This document shows, in pieces, positions 45,546 to 54,269 of a stretch of 64,000 nt of DNA (its first letter is position 1; every line of letters begins with the position of its first letter). Where the stretch lies: the NCBI GenBank assembly GCA_017450005.1, contig JAFSYM010000114.1, forward strand, positions 1-64,000. The letters are read 5' to 3'. The position numbers and the translations under genes were made by a program. The DNA is from Clostridia bacterium. Lineage in GTDB: Bacteria; Bacillota; Clostridia; Oscillospirales; Acutalibacteraceae. The notes beneath the pieces are model-generated. The model was not told the DNA's origin. It saw only the letters and a list, made by a program, of their open reading frames with translations, and did no database searches.

Positions 45546-47164
45546 GTGAGCAAAACAAAAACAAATCGCTGTCTCAAAAAGTATTCGGCGCGGAAGACAA
45601 TTCCGCCGCGTCGATCGGTGAAAAAAAGTTAGGCCAGTACAGCGATATCGCCATCCGGATGTTCCACACCAAAGTGCTCAAGCCCGGCGAAATGATCCTG
45701 CCTGCGATCGGCGAGCTTGCGGGCAAGTTCCTGATCGGTCTGGAGACGTATAAGACCGTCTACTATGTAACCGTGCTGCGGCTGGACATGAAGTACGTCA
45801 CCTTCATCCTGATGCTGATCGGCATTTACGACGTTCTGAACAATCCGCTCATGGGCATGGCATACGACAGAACCCGTTCCCGCTGGGGGAAGGCAAGACC
45901 TTACCTGCTGTTCTCTCCGCTGCCGTATTTCTTCAGCACGTTCATCCTGTACAGCGGCGCGGTGTTTCTCGGAAAAACGCCCGGCGACAATCCGAAGAAG
46001 ATTATATTTCTCTTTGTCATGCTGTTTATACAGGAGACGTTCTCAACGATCTATTCCATACCGCGCAACAATATGGTGACCCTCATGTCGCCGAATCCGA
46101 AGGACAGAATCACGGTCGGCCTTTTAAATGTTTATCTCGGCAATATCGGCGCACAAATCATCTACGTCATTTTCCCGCCCGTCTTTGAGCTGTCCAACAA
46201 AGGCTATATCTCGATAGACATGGCCACAGTGTTTTCCGTTTTGTCGGCATTCGCCGCCGTTCTCGGCACGGCGGGCAACGTCGCCATGGCGATCGGCTGT
46301 AAAGAACGGGTCATGCTGCAGCCGAAGCCTGCGCCCATCACAAAGACTATGTTCTACGTGCTCAAGAATAAGTACGCCAGAAGAAACTTCCTGGCCAATT
46401 TCGCCGTCAGCTGGTGGAGCGACGGCGGCTACAGATGGGATTTTGTGACGCAGCAGGAGATTTTCGGCGGTTCAATCCCCTCGTTTATCGCGTATCTGCC
46501 ATTCACGATTCTGGATCCGTTGAGCGTAGCGTTTATCCCGAAATTCCAGAAGCTGTTTCACAACAACAACAAAAAAGCGGTTCTCTGGCTGCGCGCCTGG
46601 GATCTTGTGTCGGCGCTTCTGATGTCGATATTCGGCGTATTGCTTGTCGATAAGAGATGGGCCATGATCGGCATTTATGCGCTGTTCCATGCGCTTGACG
46701 GCATTAACAACGGACCGGCAAACGTCTTTGAAAGCGAGCTTGAAAGAGAAATCAACGACTATACGGAGTACATGACGGGCGAACGGCCGGACGGCACGTT
46801 CGGCATACTGACCGGCCTGATTACCAAGATAACCGCGCCGCTCAACGCGCTGCTGACGATCAAGGTGTTCCACTGGTCGGGATACGATCCGAACATAAAG
46901 AGCGTTTTCTGGTCGCAGGGCAACAAGCTGGTTTATCAGAAAGTCTTCTTCCTCTTTGCCGGTATATCGCTGCTGCCGAACGTAATACGGGCTATACCGT
47001 ATTTCTTCTACGATCTTGTCGGCGAGAAGCGGGAAAAGATGTACATCGCGCTGAATGAGCGTCGCGCGCTGATTGCCAAGGCAAAAGAAAACGATCTCGA
47101 CGAGGAGATCAAAGAGCTTGCGGAAATGCTGGACGAAGAACAGACGGCCGGCGCCGCGCAATAA
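45542..47164 (+). CDS. GPH-family sugar:cation symporter (MFS_2)
   Basis: The 540-residue membrane protein shows the glycoside-pentoside-hexuronide symporter signature in the first half, MGMAYDRTRSRWGKARPYLLFSPLPYF (MelB-like PxMGxxxDRTRSRWGKxRPY). About twelve membrane segments are predicted. It is longer than usual (about 450), with a charged N-terminal extension of 60 residues and a C-terminal acidic helix (EIKELAEMLDEEQ). Substrate is probably a glycoside cleaved by the glycosidase encoded 33 bp downstream. Confidence 0.88.
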   Translation: MSEQNKNKSLSQKVFGAEDNSAASIGEKKLGQYSDIAIRMFHTKVLKPGEMILPAIGELAGKFLIGLETYKTVYYVTVLRLDMKYVTFILMLIGIYDVLNNPLMGMAYDRTRSRWGKARPYLLFSPLPYFFSTFILYSGAVFLGKTPGDNPKKIIFLFVMLFIQETFSTIYSIPRNNMVTLMSPNPKDRITVGLLNVYLGNIGAQIIYVIFPPVFELSNKGYISIDMATVFSVLSAFAAVLGTAGNVAMAIGCKERVMLQPKPAPITKTMFYVLKNKYARRNFLANFAVSWWSDGGYRWDFVTQQEIFGGSIPSFIAYLPFTILDPLSVAFIPKFQKLFHNNNKKAVLWLRAWDLVSALLMSIFGVLLVDKRWAMIGIYALFHALDGINNGPANVFESELEREINDYTEYMTGERPDGTFGILTGLITKITAPLNALLTIKVFHWSGYDPNIKSVFWSQGNKLVYQKVFFLFAGISLLPNVIRAIPYFFYDLVGEKREKMYIALNERRALIAKAKENDLDEEIKELAEMLDEEQTAGAAQ

Positions 47165-47197
47165 AAACAGTTCATCACGGAAAGGCAGAAATTACAC

Positions 47198-48433
47198 ATG
47201 GAAAAATATGTATTGGATCAGATCAAATACGGGATCAAGTATCTTCCGAAATGCCTTGCGGCGTCGTACTTTCGCCCCACCTCCAACGCGGAAACAGAGT
47301 CGTTCCGCAAAAAAGCGGGCGGATTCATCTGCGGCGTTTGCCACCCCAATGAAAACTACGAGCAGCTCCGGCGCGGTAATATCGAATGGATCCGGATTGA
47401 TATTCCGTTCCCGTACGATCCCAGCGGCAATATCCGCCGCTGCTACGAGGATTTCAAGGACCGGTGCAAGGGATACAAGGACAGGGGCTTCAAGGTCATG
47501 GCGGTAACGCCCTATCCGTGCGACTACATTGAGGCGGGGATAGATCCGCGCAAAGACGAGCAGGGCGTAAAGGATATCGCCGTCTTTTTGCTCAACGACC
47601 TGCGCGCTTTCATCGACGCGGTGCAGATCACGAACGAAATGGGCATTCCGCACTTTACCCTGCCGCTGACGCAGGAAGAAGCGGCGCGGTTCATCGGCAT
47701 CAACGCCGAGGCCATGTACGACGTCAAGCAGGATATCCTCGTCGGGTACAACAGCGCCGGGCCGCAGGTTGACCTGCATCTGATGCTCAAGCCGTACCAC
47801 AAGTTCTGCGACTATGTCGGCATCGACATCTACATCGGCTGCTTTGCCAACGTCGGCGGGCTCATGTATTTCTTCAACGCGCTTGTGCGGTATCTGTGGA
47901 ATCTGACGGGCAAGCCCGTTGTCATACAGGAATTCGGCTATATCAGCGGCGGCGCGCCGAAAAGCAAAGAGGAGAAGCGCGCAATTCTGCGTGAATACGG
48001 CGTGGAGAGCATCAAGGAAGCGTATGAAAAGATTGAGATGTTTGTGGACAATCTCAATGACAGAATGAAAAGCCATATCCGCCATGTCTCGCCGGACGTT
48101 GCGCATCAGGGCGATTTTATCTTCAAGAGCGACTACGTCAACCATCTCTTCAGGGAGCTGCCCAAAACCACCCTGATTCCGGGATACCCCCATACGCCTG
48201 AAGGACAGGCAAAGTTTTTCCGTGATCTGATCCCCGAAATGTACCGTCTGCCCTTCGTGGGCGGTGTGATCGTGTACTGCTATGCGGACAGCGATCGGTG
48301 CTACATGTGCGGCCAGAGCGACTGTCCGACGGAGACCCGGTGGGGACTTGTCGACGTGAACGGCAAGGAAAAGCCGTCCTATTATGCCGTTCGGAAAGCG
48401 TTCGGTCGAATCAGAGGCAAATGTCCGTTTTGA
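47198..48433 (+). CDS. Clan GH-A glycoside hydrolase (family not assigned)
   Basis: The 411-residue TIM-barrel protein has the acid/base Glu after Asn (QITNEMG, E147) at the end of strand 4 and a nucleophile Glu at the end of strand 7 (VVIQEFGY, E245), as in clan GH-A. IEWIRIDIPFP and GFKVMAVTPYP match early barrel strands. A cysteine-rich segment (CYMCGQSDC) near the C-terminus is unusual and may bind a metal. No signal peptide, so it acts on imported substrate brought in by the upstream symporter. GAAAGG precedes the ATG. Confidence 0.75.
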   Translation: MEKYVLDQIKYGIKYLPKCLAASYFRPTSNAETESFRKKAGGFICGVCHPNENYEQLRRGNIEWIRIDIPFPYDPSGNIRRCYEDFKDRCKGYKDRGFKVMAVTPYPCDYIEAGIDPRKDEQGVKDIAVFLLNDLRAFIDAVQITNEMGIPHFTLPLTQEEAARFIGINAEAMYDVKQDILVGYNSAGPQVDLHLMLKPYHKFCDYVGIDIYIGCFANVGGLMYFFNALVRYLWNLTGKPVVIQEFGYISGGAPKSKEEKRAILREYGVESIKEAYEKIEMFVDNLNDRMKSHIRHVSPDVAHQGDFIFKSDYVNHLFRELPKTTLIPGYPHTPEGQAKFFRDLIPEMYRLPFVGGVIVYCYADSDRCYMCGQSDCPTETRWGLVDVNGKEKPSYYAVRKAFGRIRGKCPF

Positions 48434-48450
48434 TGCAAAGGAATAATAAA

Positions 48451-48490
48451 GAAGGAGTTGTCACCGATGAACAGCTCCTTCTTTCTTTTT
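48451..48490 (+). terminator. Terminator after the GH-A gene
   Basis: GAAGGAGTTGT (48451-48461) pairs with ACAGCTCCTTC (48471-48481), followed by a T-rich run that continues to the end of the convergent nudix gene. Confidence 0.75.
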
Positions 48491-48882
48491 CAATTGTATA
48501 GAATTCTCTGTAATTCCGGAAGAATGACCAGATCGGCCGGCAGCCAGTCAACAGAGTACAGTTCGTCCGCCGCAAGCCATCTGGCGTCTTCGTGTTCCTT
48601 CAGAACCAGCGAGCCGGACTGCACACTGCACAGGAAGCAGTGCATGCACAGGTGAAACTGCGGGTAATCGTACTCAATCGTCATGATGCGCGTCCCGACT
48701 TCGATCTGTGTGTCGAGTTCTTCCCGGATCTCGCGCCGCAGCGCATCCTCGGCAGACTCGCCCTTTTCGAGCTTGCCGCCGGGAAACTCCCAGCGATCCT
48801 TGTTCTCTCCGTAGCCGCGCTGCGTGACGAACACCCGGTGATGCTCTATGATGACAGCGGCGGACACCTCCACAGTTTTCAT
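48490..48882 (-). CDS. NUDIX (deoxy)nucleoside triphosphate pyrophosphohydrolase, MutT type
   Basis: The 130-residue protein has the nudix box starting at G36 (GGKLEKGESAEDALRREIREELD) with the REUxEE core, and WEFPGG ahead of it as in MutT. MutT-type enzymes remove 8-oxo-dGTP or other damaged nucleotides. Length fits. It is the last gene of a minus-strand run and converges on the GH-A gene. Exact substrate is uncertain because many nudix proteins have this layout. Confidence 0.88.
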   Translation of the reverse strand: MKTVEVSAAVIIEHHRVFVTQRGYGENKDRWEFPGGKLEKGESAEDALRREIREELDTQIEVGTRIMTIEYDYPQFHLCMHCFLCSVQSGSLVLKEHEDARWLAADELYSVDWLPADLVILPELQRILYN

Positions 48883-48897
48883 CGTAAAAACCTGCCT

Positions 48898-49743
48898 TTA
48901 ATCCAAACGATACTTTGTCAGATTCATGCTCTTGCGGCGCGCGCCTCTGTCGAGCACACAGATCACGGGCTTGCCGTCCGTGTCCGCATAGACGGTCAGA
49001 TCCTCCGCCTCGAACGCTTTGCCGATGTTGCGGGCAAACGCGGTCTGCACCTCGCCGGTCAGGACATTGACAGCGAACACACGCTTGAGATCGTTTTCCT
49101 CGTCGCAGGAAAGATAGAGCGTATCGCCGAACATTTCCCCGCCCTGCATGCGATCAATCGGCGCGGAAAGCGGGATTGTTCCGACCAGATGCAGATCGTC
49201 GAGCGCGAACACATTCAGCACAGCGGCATTGCTCCACTCCGCTGTATAGAGTACCTGACGCTCTTCGTCAACCGCACACCACGGCACGCCCTCTGTATGC
49301 AGTTCCTGCGGCAGCTCGAAGTATGCCCCCGTAAATGCCAGCGTCTGCGCGTCGTACAGCACAATAAACGGATGCTGATAATCCGGCCCGTCCTCCAGCG
49401 CGGCATAGATGATTCCGTTAAAATAACTCAGGCCGCCGATATGATTGCAGCCGAGATCCGCCAACGCCTTGGGGATGGGCGAGGTATTGATGCAGAAGAT
49501 CTCGCCCGTCTTCATATCCGCCTTGCCGAGATTCTTCTTGCCGCTGAAATAGTAATACTCTCCATCGTTCGTTACGCCCTGATTGCTCATATAGTAGTCC
49601 TCGAGGACGTAGCGCTGTTTTGCGATGATTTTCGCGCCGTCCGGGTCGGGAAGGCCGCGCTCGTCCATGCTGACAATCAGCAGCATGATGACGGAAATCA
49701 GGGCAATACAACGCTTGAAAATGACATACAATTTACCGTACAT
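48898..49743 (-). CDS. Membrane-anchored beta-propeller-like protein
   Basis: The 281-residue protein starts with a hydrophobic segment (YVIFKRCIALISVIMLLIVS) as a signal anchor. Repeated beta-strand patterns follow: GGLSYFNGIIYAALED, VPWCAVDEERQVLYTAEW, GGEMFGDTLYLSCDEEN and AEDLTVYADTDGKPVICVLD, as in SdiA-regulated or quinoprotein-like propellers. It resembles the lipoprotein encoded just upstream in both length and repeat pattern, so the two are probably paralogues. The ATG at 49743 follows AAAGGAG with a rather long spacer; the longer ORF upstream is a shadow. Extracytoplasmic role unknown. Confidence 0.7.
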   Translation of the reverse strand: MYGKLYVIFKRCIALISVIMLLIVSMDERGLPDPDGAKIIAKQRYVLEDYYMSNQGVTNDGEYYYFSGKKNLGKADMKTGEIFCINTSPIPKALADLGCNHIGGLSYFNGIIYAALEDGPDYQHPFIVLYDAQTLAFTGAYFELPQELHTEGVPWCAVDEERQVLYTAEWSNAAVLNVFALDDLHLVGTIPLSAPIDRMQGGEMFGDTLYLSCDEENDLKRVFAVNVLTGEVQTAFARNIGKAFEAEDLTVYADTDGKPVICVLDRGARRKSMNLTKYRLD

Positions 49744-49771
49744 GGCGGCATATCTCCTTTTTGTCCATCCT

Positions 49772-50674
49772 TTACTGCATACTGTATACGAATACCTCGT
49801 GGACTTCCTCTGTGTAGCCGTCATAGAAGCCGGACGGCATGCCGGCGATGATCCGGGCGCCGCGATTGTACAGCAGCAAAAACTCCCTGCGTGTACGGTC
49901 AAACGACAAGCCCTCGATCTCGCCCTGCCGCGTCACGTCGTCGAACGTCTTTTCCAAAACGACCGTACCGGTTTTGCCGTCCTCCGCGACGTCGATCCGA
50001 TACATGTGATCCGGCGCATCGCTGTCCGCGTCCCCGTCATCACACGTCACATACAGGCATCCGTCAAAGCAGGCGACGCCCTGAATCCATTTCGGCGCCG
50101 AAAGCATTTGCAGCTTGCCCTTGTAATCGCCCGTGCCGAGATCGTACATATACAAATATTCACTGGACGCGTCATCAATCCACGAGGACATGTAGACGGT
50201 TCCGGAATCGGGGTCTACCGCAATCCCGCTGCACTCCGCCTGCCCTGTGTCCGAACGGAACGGAAAGACTCTTTTCAATTCCAGAGTGTCGCCGTCGTAG
50301 ACCGCGACCTGGATGTTTTTCCCTACCCCGTCCATGAAATACTCGACACCGAGATACAGTTCGTTCCGGTACACGTCGATATCGCCGATGTGATTGACCT
50401 GCAGCGTATACCCTTTGAACGGGTCCGTGTTTTCCGCAACAACGTTCCAGTTCCGGTCGTATTTTGTCAGCGTTGCAGATCCGCTGACCCAGTAGAAGTC
50501 CCCTTGTGTGCATACGCCCTGCCTGCCGCTGACCGCATGAACCGATTTCGGCGCATACGTATAACCGACCCGCGGATGCTGTGCGTCCGCCTTCGTTTTT
50601 CCGCAGGCGCACCCGCAGAGTATCAAAGCGCAGAGCAGAACAAAAAGAATTGCGGTTTTAATCGTCGTTTTCAT
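49772..50674 (-). CDS. Beta-propeller-like lipoprotein
   Basis: The 300-residue protein has a lipoprotein signal with lipobox LILCGC (Cys about residue 22). It then shows propeller-like repeats: IGDIDVYRNELYLGVEYF, SGIAVDPDSGTVYMSSW, GVACFDGCLYVTCDDG and EIEGLSFDRTRREFLLLYN. The last strand ends RGARIIAGM; the neighbouring protein has RGARRKSM at the equivalent place. No catalytic motif is recognised. It follows the GH78 rhamnosidase by 41 bp and may bind carbohydrate or other ligands at the cell surface, an inference from context. Confidence 0.7.
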   Translation of the reverse strand: MKTTIKTAILFVLLCALILCGCACGKTKADAQHPRVGYTYAPKSVHAVSGRQGVCTQGDFYWVSGSATLTKYDRNWNVVAENTDPFKGYTLQVNHIGDIDVYRNELYLGVEYFMDGVGKNIQVAVYDGDTLELKRVFPFRSDTGQAECSGIAVDPDSGTVYMSSWIDDASSEYLYMYDLGTGDYKGKLQMLSAPKWIQGVACFDGCLYVTCDDGDADSDAPDHMYRIDVAEDGKTGTVVLEKTFDDVTRQGEIEGLSFDRTRREFLLLYNRGARIIAGMPSGFYDGYTEEVHEVFVYSMQ

Positions 50675-50715
50675 CTTTTTCCCTCACAGATTCATTATAA
50701 TTAAAGCCGTCCGTC

Positions 50716-53079
50716 TCACGACACGGTTTCAAAATGCAGATTCTGATTCTCGAAAGATTGCACCGAAAACACAGCGCATTGGTTTTCAATGCCCGCAAAG
50801 GCAAGCCCCTCCGTATCCGCAAAGCAGCCGTTATGATAAAGCACACGGCCGTTCAGCGTCACCGTCTGTCCGTGCGTGTACGGCAGACAGATGTGTGCCG
50901 TCGTATCTTTCGGGACGTCCGCGTCCAGTATGAACGCGTCGGCAGTTCTGCTTGCGGCAACGCGGATACTGCCCCTGACGGACGGCACGACGCATGTGAC
51001 TGCATCGCCGAGCGGAATCTGCGGTCGAATGAGAAACTCGGAATACCCTGCTTTAACCGGACGAACGCCCGCAAAGTATTTGCTCATGATGACCAGAGGT
51101 CCGCCCGACCACGCGTGGTTGCGCGTGCCGCCGATTTTCGTCCAACGCTCCCACAGTGTAGAGTAATCCTCGCGGATCATCGGCGCGTATCTTTGCAGCA
51201 TCCTGCTTCTTGCAGCATCGCATCTGTCCATGCGGCAGAGCGCTTCCAGCACGTAATACTCCATGTACGGGCTTGCGTGCTTTGTGCGTGTCAGAACCGC
51301 GGCGATTGTGTCGTACTGCTCTTTTTCCGCAAGGCCTGAAAGAACGGCTATGGCGTTCGCTCTGTCGTCCGGAAACAGAACGTCGCCGCTTTTATACCCG
51401 TTCTTTGTCCAGAGCGACGCGTAGCCGGTTTTGATTTCGCGCATCCTCGCTGTATGCGCGTCGCTGTCTCTGCCGAGAACCTGCGCCATATCCCGAAGGC
51501 AGGAGAGTGCATAGTAGTACCACGCGTTTTCGATTGCGGTCGTGTCTGCGAAGCTGCCCCAGTCCATCCAGTCCCAGGAACCGCTGCGATGCACAACCAG
51601 ATGATCGTCACCGATCGTCCAAAGCTGTGTATACCGCACGGACGCATCATAGACAAACTCCAGAAAATCCCGGTCTCCCGTGTACAGATAGTACGTCCAG
51701 AAGCCACAAATGCCCGCAAGCTGCTGCACGGGCAGCTCAAAGAAAGCCTGATTGACCGGCACAACGGTCTGCAGCACATCGGTGTCGGCGTCAATATGAC
51801 CGAGCATGGCGGCAACGCCTTTCTGATACAGAAGATACGCGTCGGCGTCGAGCGCATACATCGACATGGCCATCTCGCTTGTCACGTCGCCCCACCACTG
51901 CGCGCGCTCCCTGTCCGGGCAGTCCATGAAATTATCGCGCATGGTCACATAGAGCGTGCGCAGGGATTTCTGCCAGAGTGTGTTCAGTGCCTCGTCCGCA
52001 CAGGTAAACGCCCCGGAAAACGACGTGTTATAGCCCGTTTCCCTGTATTGCAGGTCGAGGATCTTTACGCCCGCAGGCATCACATACGTGATATGCTCGC
52101 CGTTAAACCAGCCGAGCGCTTCAAACGCCTGCACACCGTCTTTCGTGATATAGGTGTCGCTGACAGCGCCGATCCATGTGTTTTCGGTCAGAATCCGGAT
52201 CGTTTTGCCGGCCTTGGCTTCGATCTTAAAATACGGCGTACACTGCGCGTTATAGGGAATGTTCAGCGTGACCGCCGTTCTGGCGCGCATGGTTTTTCCC
52301 TTGTACGCAGCGGTATTTTCATAGTCTTTCATTCCGTAATCTTTGAGCATGGGAATGCCGCGCGGGTACAGCATGCCCCACGGCGCACTGCCGCCGAACC
52401 CGTTTTCGTGCGCATTTTGCCATGCGCAGTCGTCGAAATCCGTACGCAGCCAGTCGCCGATCTCACGTCCGGCGTCATAATAGATGCTGTATTCAGGCAG
52501 TCTGTAGTTGGGCTGTGACGCAGGCACATCGTTCCGATAAGCCGTATTGCGGCACACCTTCCAGCTCCGGTCGGAGATCACGCTGCCCGCTTCAAACAGG
52601 AATCCCGCTTTTCCGCTGTCCGTGTCGGAGTAGCTCGTATCCTTGCCCCGGTACCAGACGAGCGCACAAATAACGTTGCGGCCGGATTTCAGATATGCGG
52701 CGATATCCACGCAATCATAATAGCTGCCGCTCGGCGTCGGGCCTCTCTTGACGCCGCCCTCAAAGACCGCCGTTTCTCCGTTGATATACAGCCAGTATTT
52801 GGAATCGGCGGCAATATATGCCGGCAGCGTGTCTGGCTGCGCCGGCAAATCCACAGTTTTGCGAAAACACATCCAGACGTTTTCTTCGCTTCCGTCGGAT
52901 GCATCCCAGATGAACTTTGCCGTCCAGTCGGTTTTCGGTGTGCGATCTATCTGTGTATACGGGACGAACGTTTCCGGAACGGTATATGTATTTTTGAAAA
53001 ACGGCTGATCTGTTCCGCCTGTGAAGAAGGCGGAACAAAATGACAGAGCCGCAAGAAAGAAAGAGAGGATTCTGTTCAT
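50716..53079 (-). CDS. Alpha-L-rhamnosidase-like glycoside hydrolase (GH78 type), secreted
   Basis: The 787-residue protein begins with a signal peptide (ILSFFLAALSFCSAFFTGG). N-terminal beta-sandwich domains follow (DSKYWLYINGE, then PSGSYYDCVDIAAYLKSGRNVICALVWY). The C-terminal half is an (alpha/alpha)6 barrel with MRDNFMDCPDRERAQWWGD (near residue 386, catalytic acid region of GH78), GSWDWMDWG and LWERWTKIGGTRNHAWSGGP. These are the family landmarks. It should release rhamnose from extracellular glycans or glycosides. Its promoter shares a 15-bp box with an FAD oxidoreductase gene. The start has AGGTGG upstream. Confidence 0.88.
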   Translation of the reverse strand: MNRILSFFLAALSFCSAFFTGGTDQPFFKNTYTVPETFVPYTQIDRTPKTDWTAKFIWDASDGSEENVWMCFRKTVDLPAQPDTLPAYIAADSKYWLYINGETAVFEGGVKRGPTPSGSYYDCVDIAAYLKSGRNVICALVWYRGKDTSYSDTDSGKAGFLFEAGSVISDRSWKVCRNTAYRNDVPASQPNYRLPEYSIYYDAGREIGDWLRTDFDDCAWQNAHENGFGGSAPWGMLYPRGIPMLKDYGMKDYENTAAYKGKTMRARTAVTLNIPYNAQCTPYFKIEAKAGKTIRILTENTWIGAVSDTYITKDGVQAFEALGWFNGEHITYVMPAGVKILDLQYRETGYNTSFSGAFTCADEALNTLWQKSLRTLYVTMRDNFMDCPDRERAQWWGDVTSEMAMSMYALDADAYLLYQKGVAAMLGHIDADTDVLQTVVPVNQAFFELPVQQLAGICGFWTYYLYTGDRDFLEFVYDASVRYTQLWTIGDDHLVVHRSGSWDWMDWGSFADTTAIENAWYYYALSCLRDMAQVLGRDSDAHTARMREIKTGYASLWTKNGYKSGDVLFPDDRANAIAVLSGLAEKEQYDTIAAVLTRTKHASPYMEYYVLEALCRMDRCDAARSRMLQRYAPMIREDYSTLWERWTKIGGTRNHAWSGGPLVIMSKYFAGVRPVKAGYSEFLIRPQIPLGDAVTCVVPSVRGSIRVAASRTADAFILDADVPKDTTAHICLPYTHGQTVTLNGRVLYHNGCFADTEGLAFAGIENQCAVFSVQSFENQNLHFETVS

Positions 53080-53157
53080 GTTTCCACCTGTCGTGTACTG
53101 CGTTTAAAACGCCGGACTCTATGCAAAACATGTTGCAAATGTGTATTCTTATTTCTG

Positions 53158-53189
53158 ATTATACCACACCCGAACCGATCCCGCAACTG
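53158..53189 (-). promoter_or_regulatory. GH78 promoter with shared 15-bp box
   Basis: Minus strand TTGCGG (53181-53186), 17 bp and TATAAT (53158-53163). The box CAGTTGCGGGATCGG occupies 53175-53189. The same box with the same spacing to -10 lies upstream of the FAD oxidoreductase at 29353. In this copy CGCA-GT-TGCG is palindromic. Confidence 0.65.
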
Positions 53190-53214
53190 CGCGGGCAAAG
53201 AATTCTGCACATCA

Positions 53215-53260
53215 AACAGCCGATCCGTACACACGGGAAATGTGAAACGGATCGGCTGTT
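53215..53260. terminator. Long hairpin downstream of the alpha/beta hydrolase
   Basis: AACAGCCGATCCGT (53215-53228) pairs perfectly over 14 bp with ACGGATCGGCTGTT (53247-53260). It lies 10 bp past the hydrolase stop and probably ends that operon, although the T-run is weak. Confidence 0.6.
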
Positions 53261-53269
53261 ATCTTGTGC

Positions 53270-54268
53270 TTATTGCAGATGTTCTGTAAAGAAGCTGTCG
53301 AGCTTGTCAAACGGGATCGCATTTTTGCCGCCGCCGTCATACAGGTCGGTATGCACCGCATCGGGGATAATCAGCAGTTCTTTGTTGTCCGCATACTTGC
53401 TGTCCTTGACCATGTCGGCATAGGCGTCGCGGCTGAAGTAGCATGAGTGCGCCTTCTCGCCGTGCACGAGCAGCACCGCAGAGCGGATTTCATGGCTGTA
53501 TTGCAGAATCGGCTGATTGACGAAGGACTCACAGCCGATGACATTCCAGCCGCCGTTGGAATTGAGCGAACGCGGATGATAGCCGCGCGGCGTCTTGTAG
53601 TAGTCGTAGTAGTCCTTGACGAAGAAGGGCGCGTCCTCCGGCAGCGGATCGACCACACCGCCGCCGAGCTTGTACTCGCCCGCTTTGAGATCGGCAAGCC
53701 GCTGCGCGCACATGGCCGCTTTTGCCTGATAGCGCGCTTCCTCGCTGTCTGCCGCGTCGAAGTATCCCTTCGCGTTCACGCGCGTCATATCGTACATGGT
53801 CATTGCCGCCGTCGCTTTGACGCGCGTATCGAGCGCGGCCGCATTGATCGCCATACCGCCCCAGCCGCAGATGCCGATGATCCCGATGCGATCCGCGTCG
53901 ACGCTTTCATGCAGGGACAGAAAGTCGACGGCTGCCATAAAGTCCTCGGTGTTGATGTCCGGCGACGCCATACAGCGCACGCTGCCGCCGCTCTCTCCCG
54001 TGAAGGAGGGATCAAAGGCAACGGTCAGAAAGCCGCGCTCCGCCATCGTCTGCGCATACAGGCCGGCGCACTGTTCCTTGACCGCGCCGAACGGACCGCA
54101 TACCGCGATGGCCGGCAGTTTGCCCGCCGCGCCTTTCGGCACATACATATCCCCCGCCAGCGTGATGCCGTAGCGGTTGACAAACGTCACCTTGCTGTGA
54201 TCGACCTTGTCGCTCTTCGGGAACGTCTTGTCCCAGCCTTGTGTGAGATGCAGTTTTTCCATTGTCAT
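53270..54268 (-). CDS. Alpha/beta hydrolase (YcjY/dienelactone hydrolase-like)
   Basis: The 332-residue protein has PAIAVCGPFGAVKEQCAG, FDPSFTGESGG and a nucleophile elbow GICGWGGMA, where Cys replaces the usual Ser (GxCxG), as in dienelactone hydrolases and YcjY-type enzymes. VLLVHGEKAHSCYFS and PDAVHTDLYD carry the acid and His. Its start codon follows the stop of the flavodoxin-fold reductase with one base between (TAAaATG). It is the last of four genes controlled by the divergent LysR. Such hydrolases commonly accompany a flavodoxin-fold reductase and a cyclophilin-like protein in this type of operon. Confidence 0.85.
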   Translation of the reverse strand: MTMEKLHLTQGWDKTFPKSDKVDHSKVTFVNRYGITLAGDMYVPKGAAGKLPAIAVCGPFGAVKEQCAGLYAQTMAERGFLTVAFDPSFTGESGGSVRCMASPDINTEDFMAAVDFLSLHESVDADRIGIIGICGWGGMAINAAALDTRVKATAAMTMYDMTRVNAKGYFDAADSEEARYQAKAAMCAQRLADLKAGEYKLGGGVVDPLPEDAPFFVKDYYDYYKTPRGYHPRSLNSNGGWNVIGCESFVNQPILQYSHEIRSAVLLVHGEKAHSCYFSRDAYADMVKDSKYADNKELLIIPDAVHTDLYDGGGKNAIPFDKLDSFFTEHLQ

Positions 54269-54269
54269 T

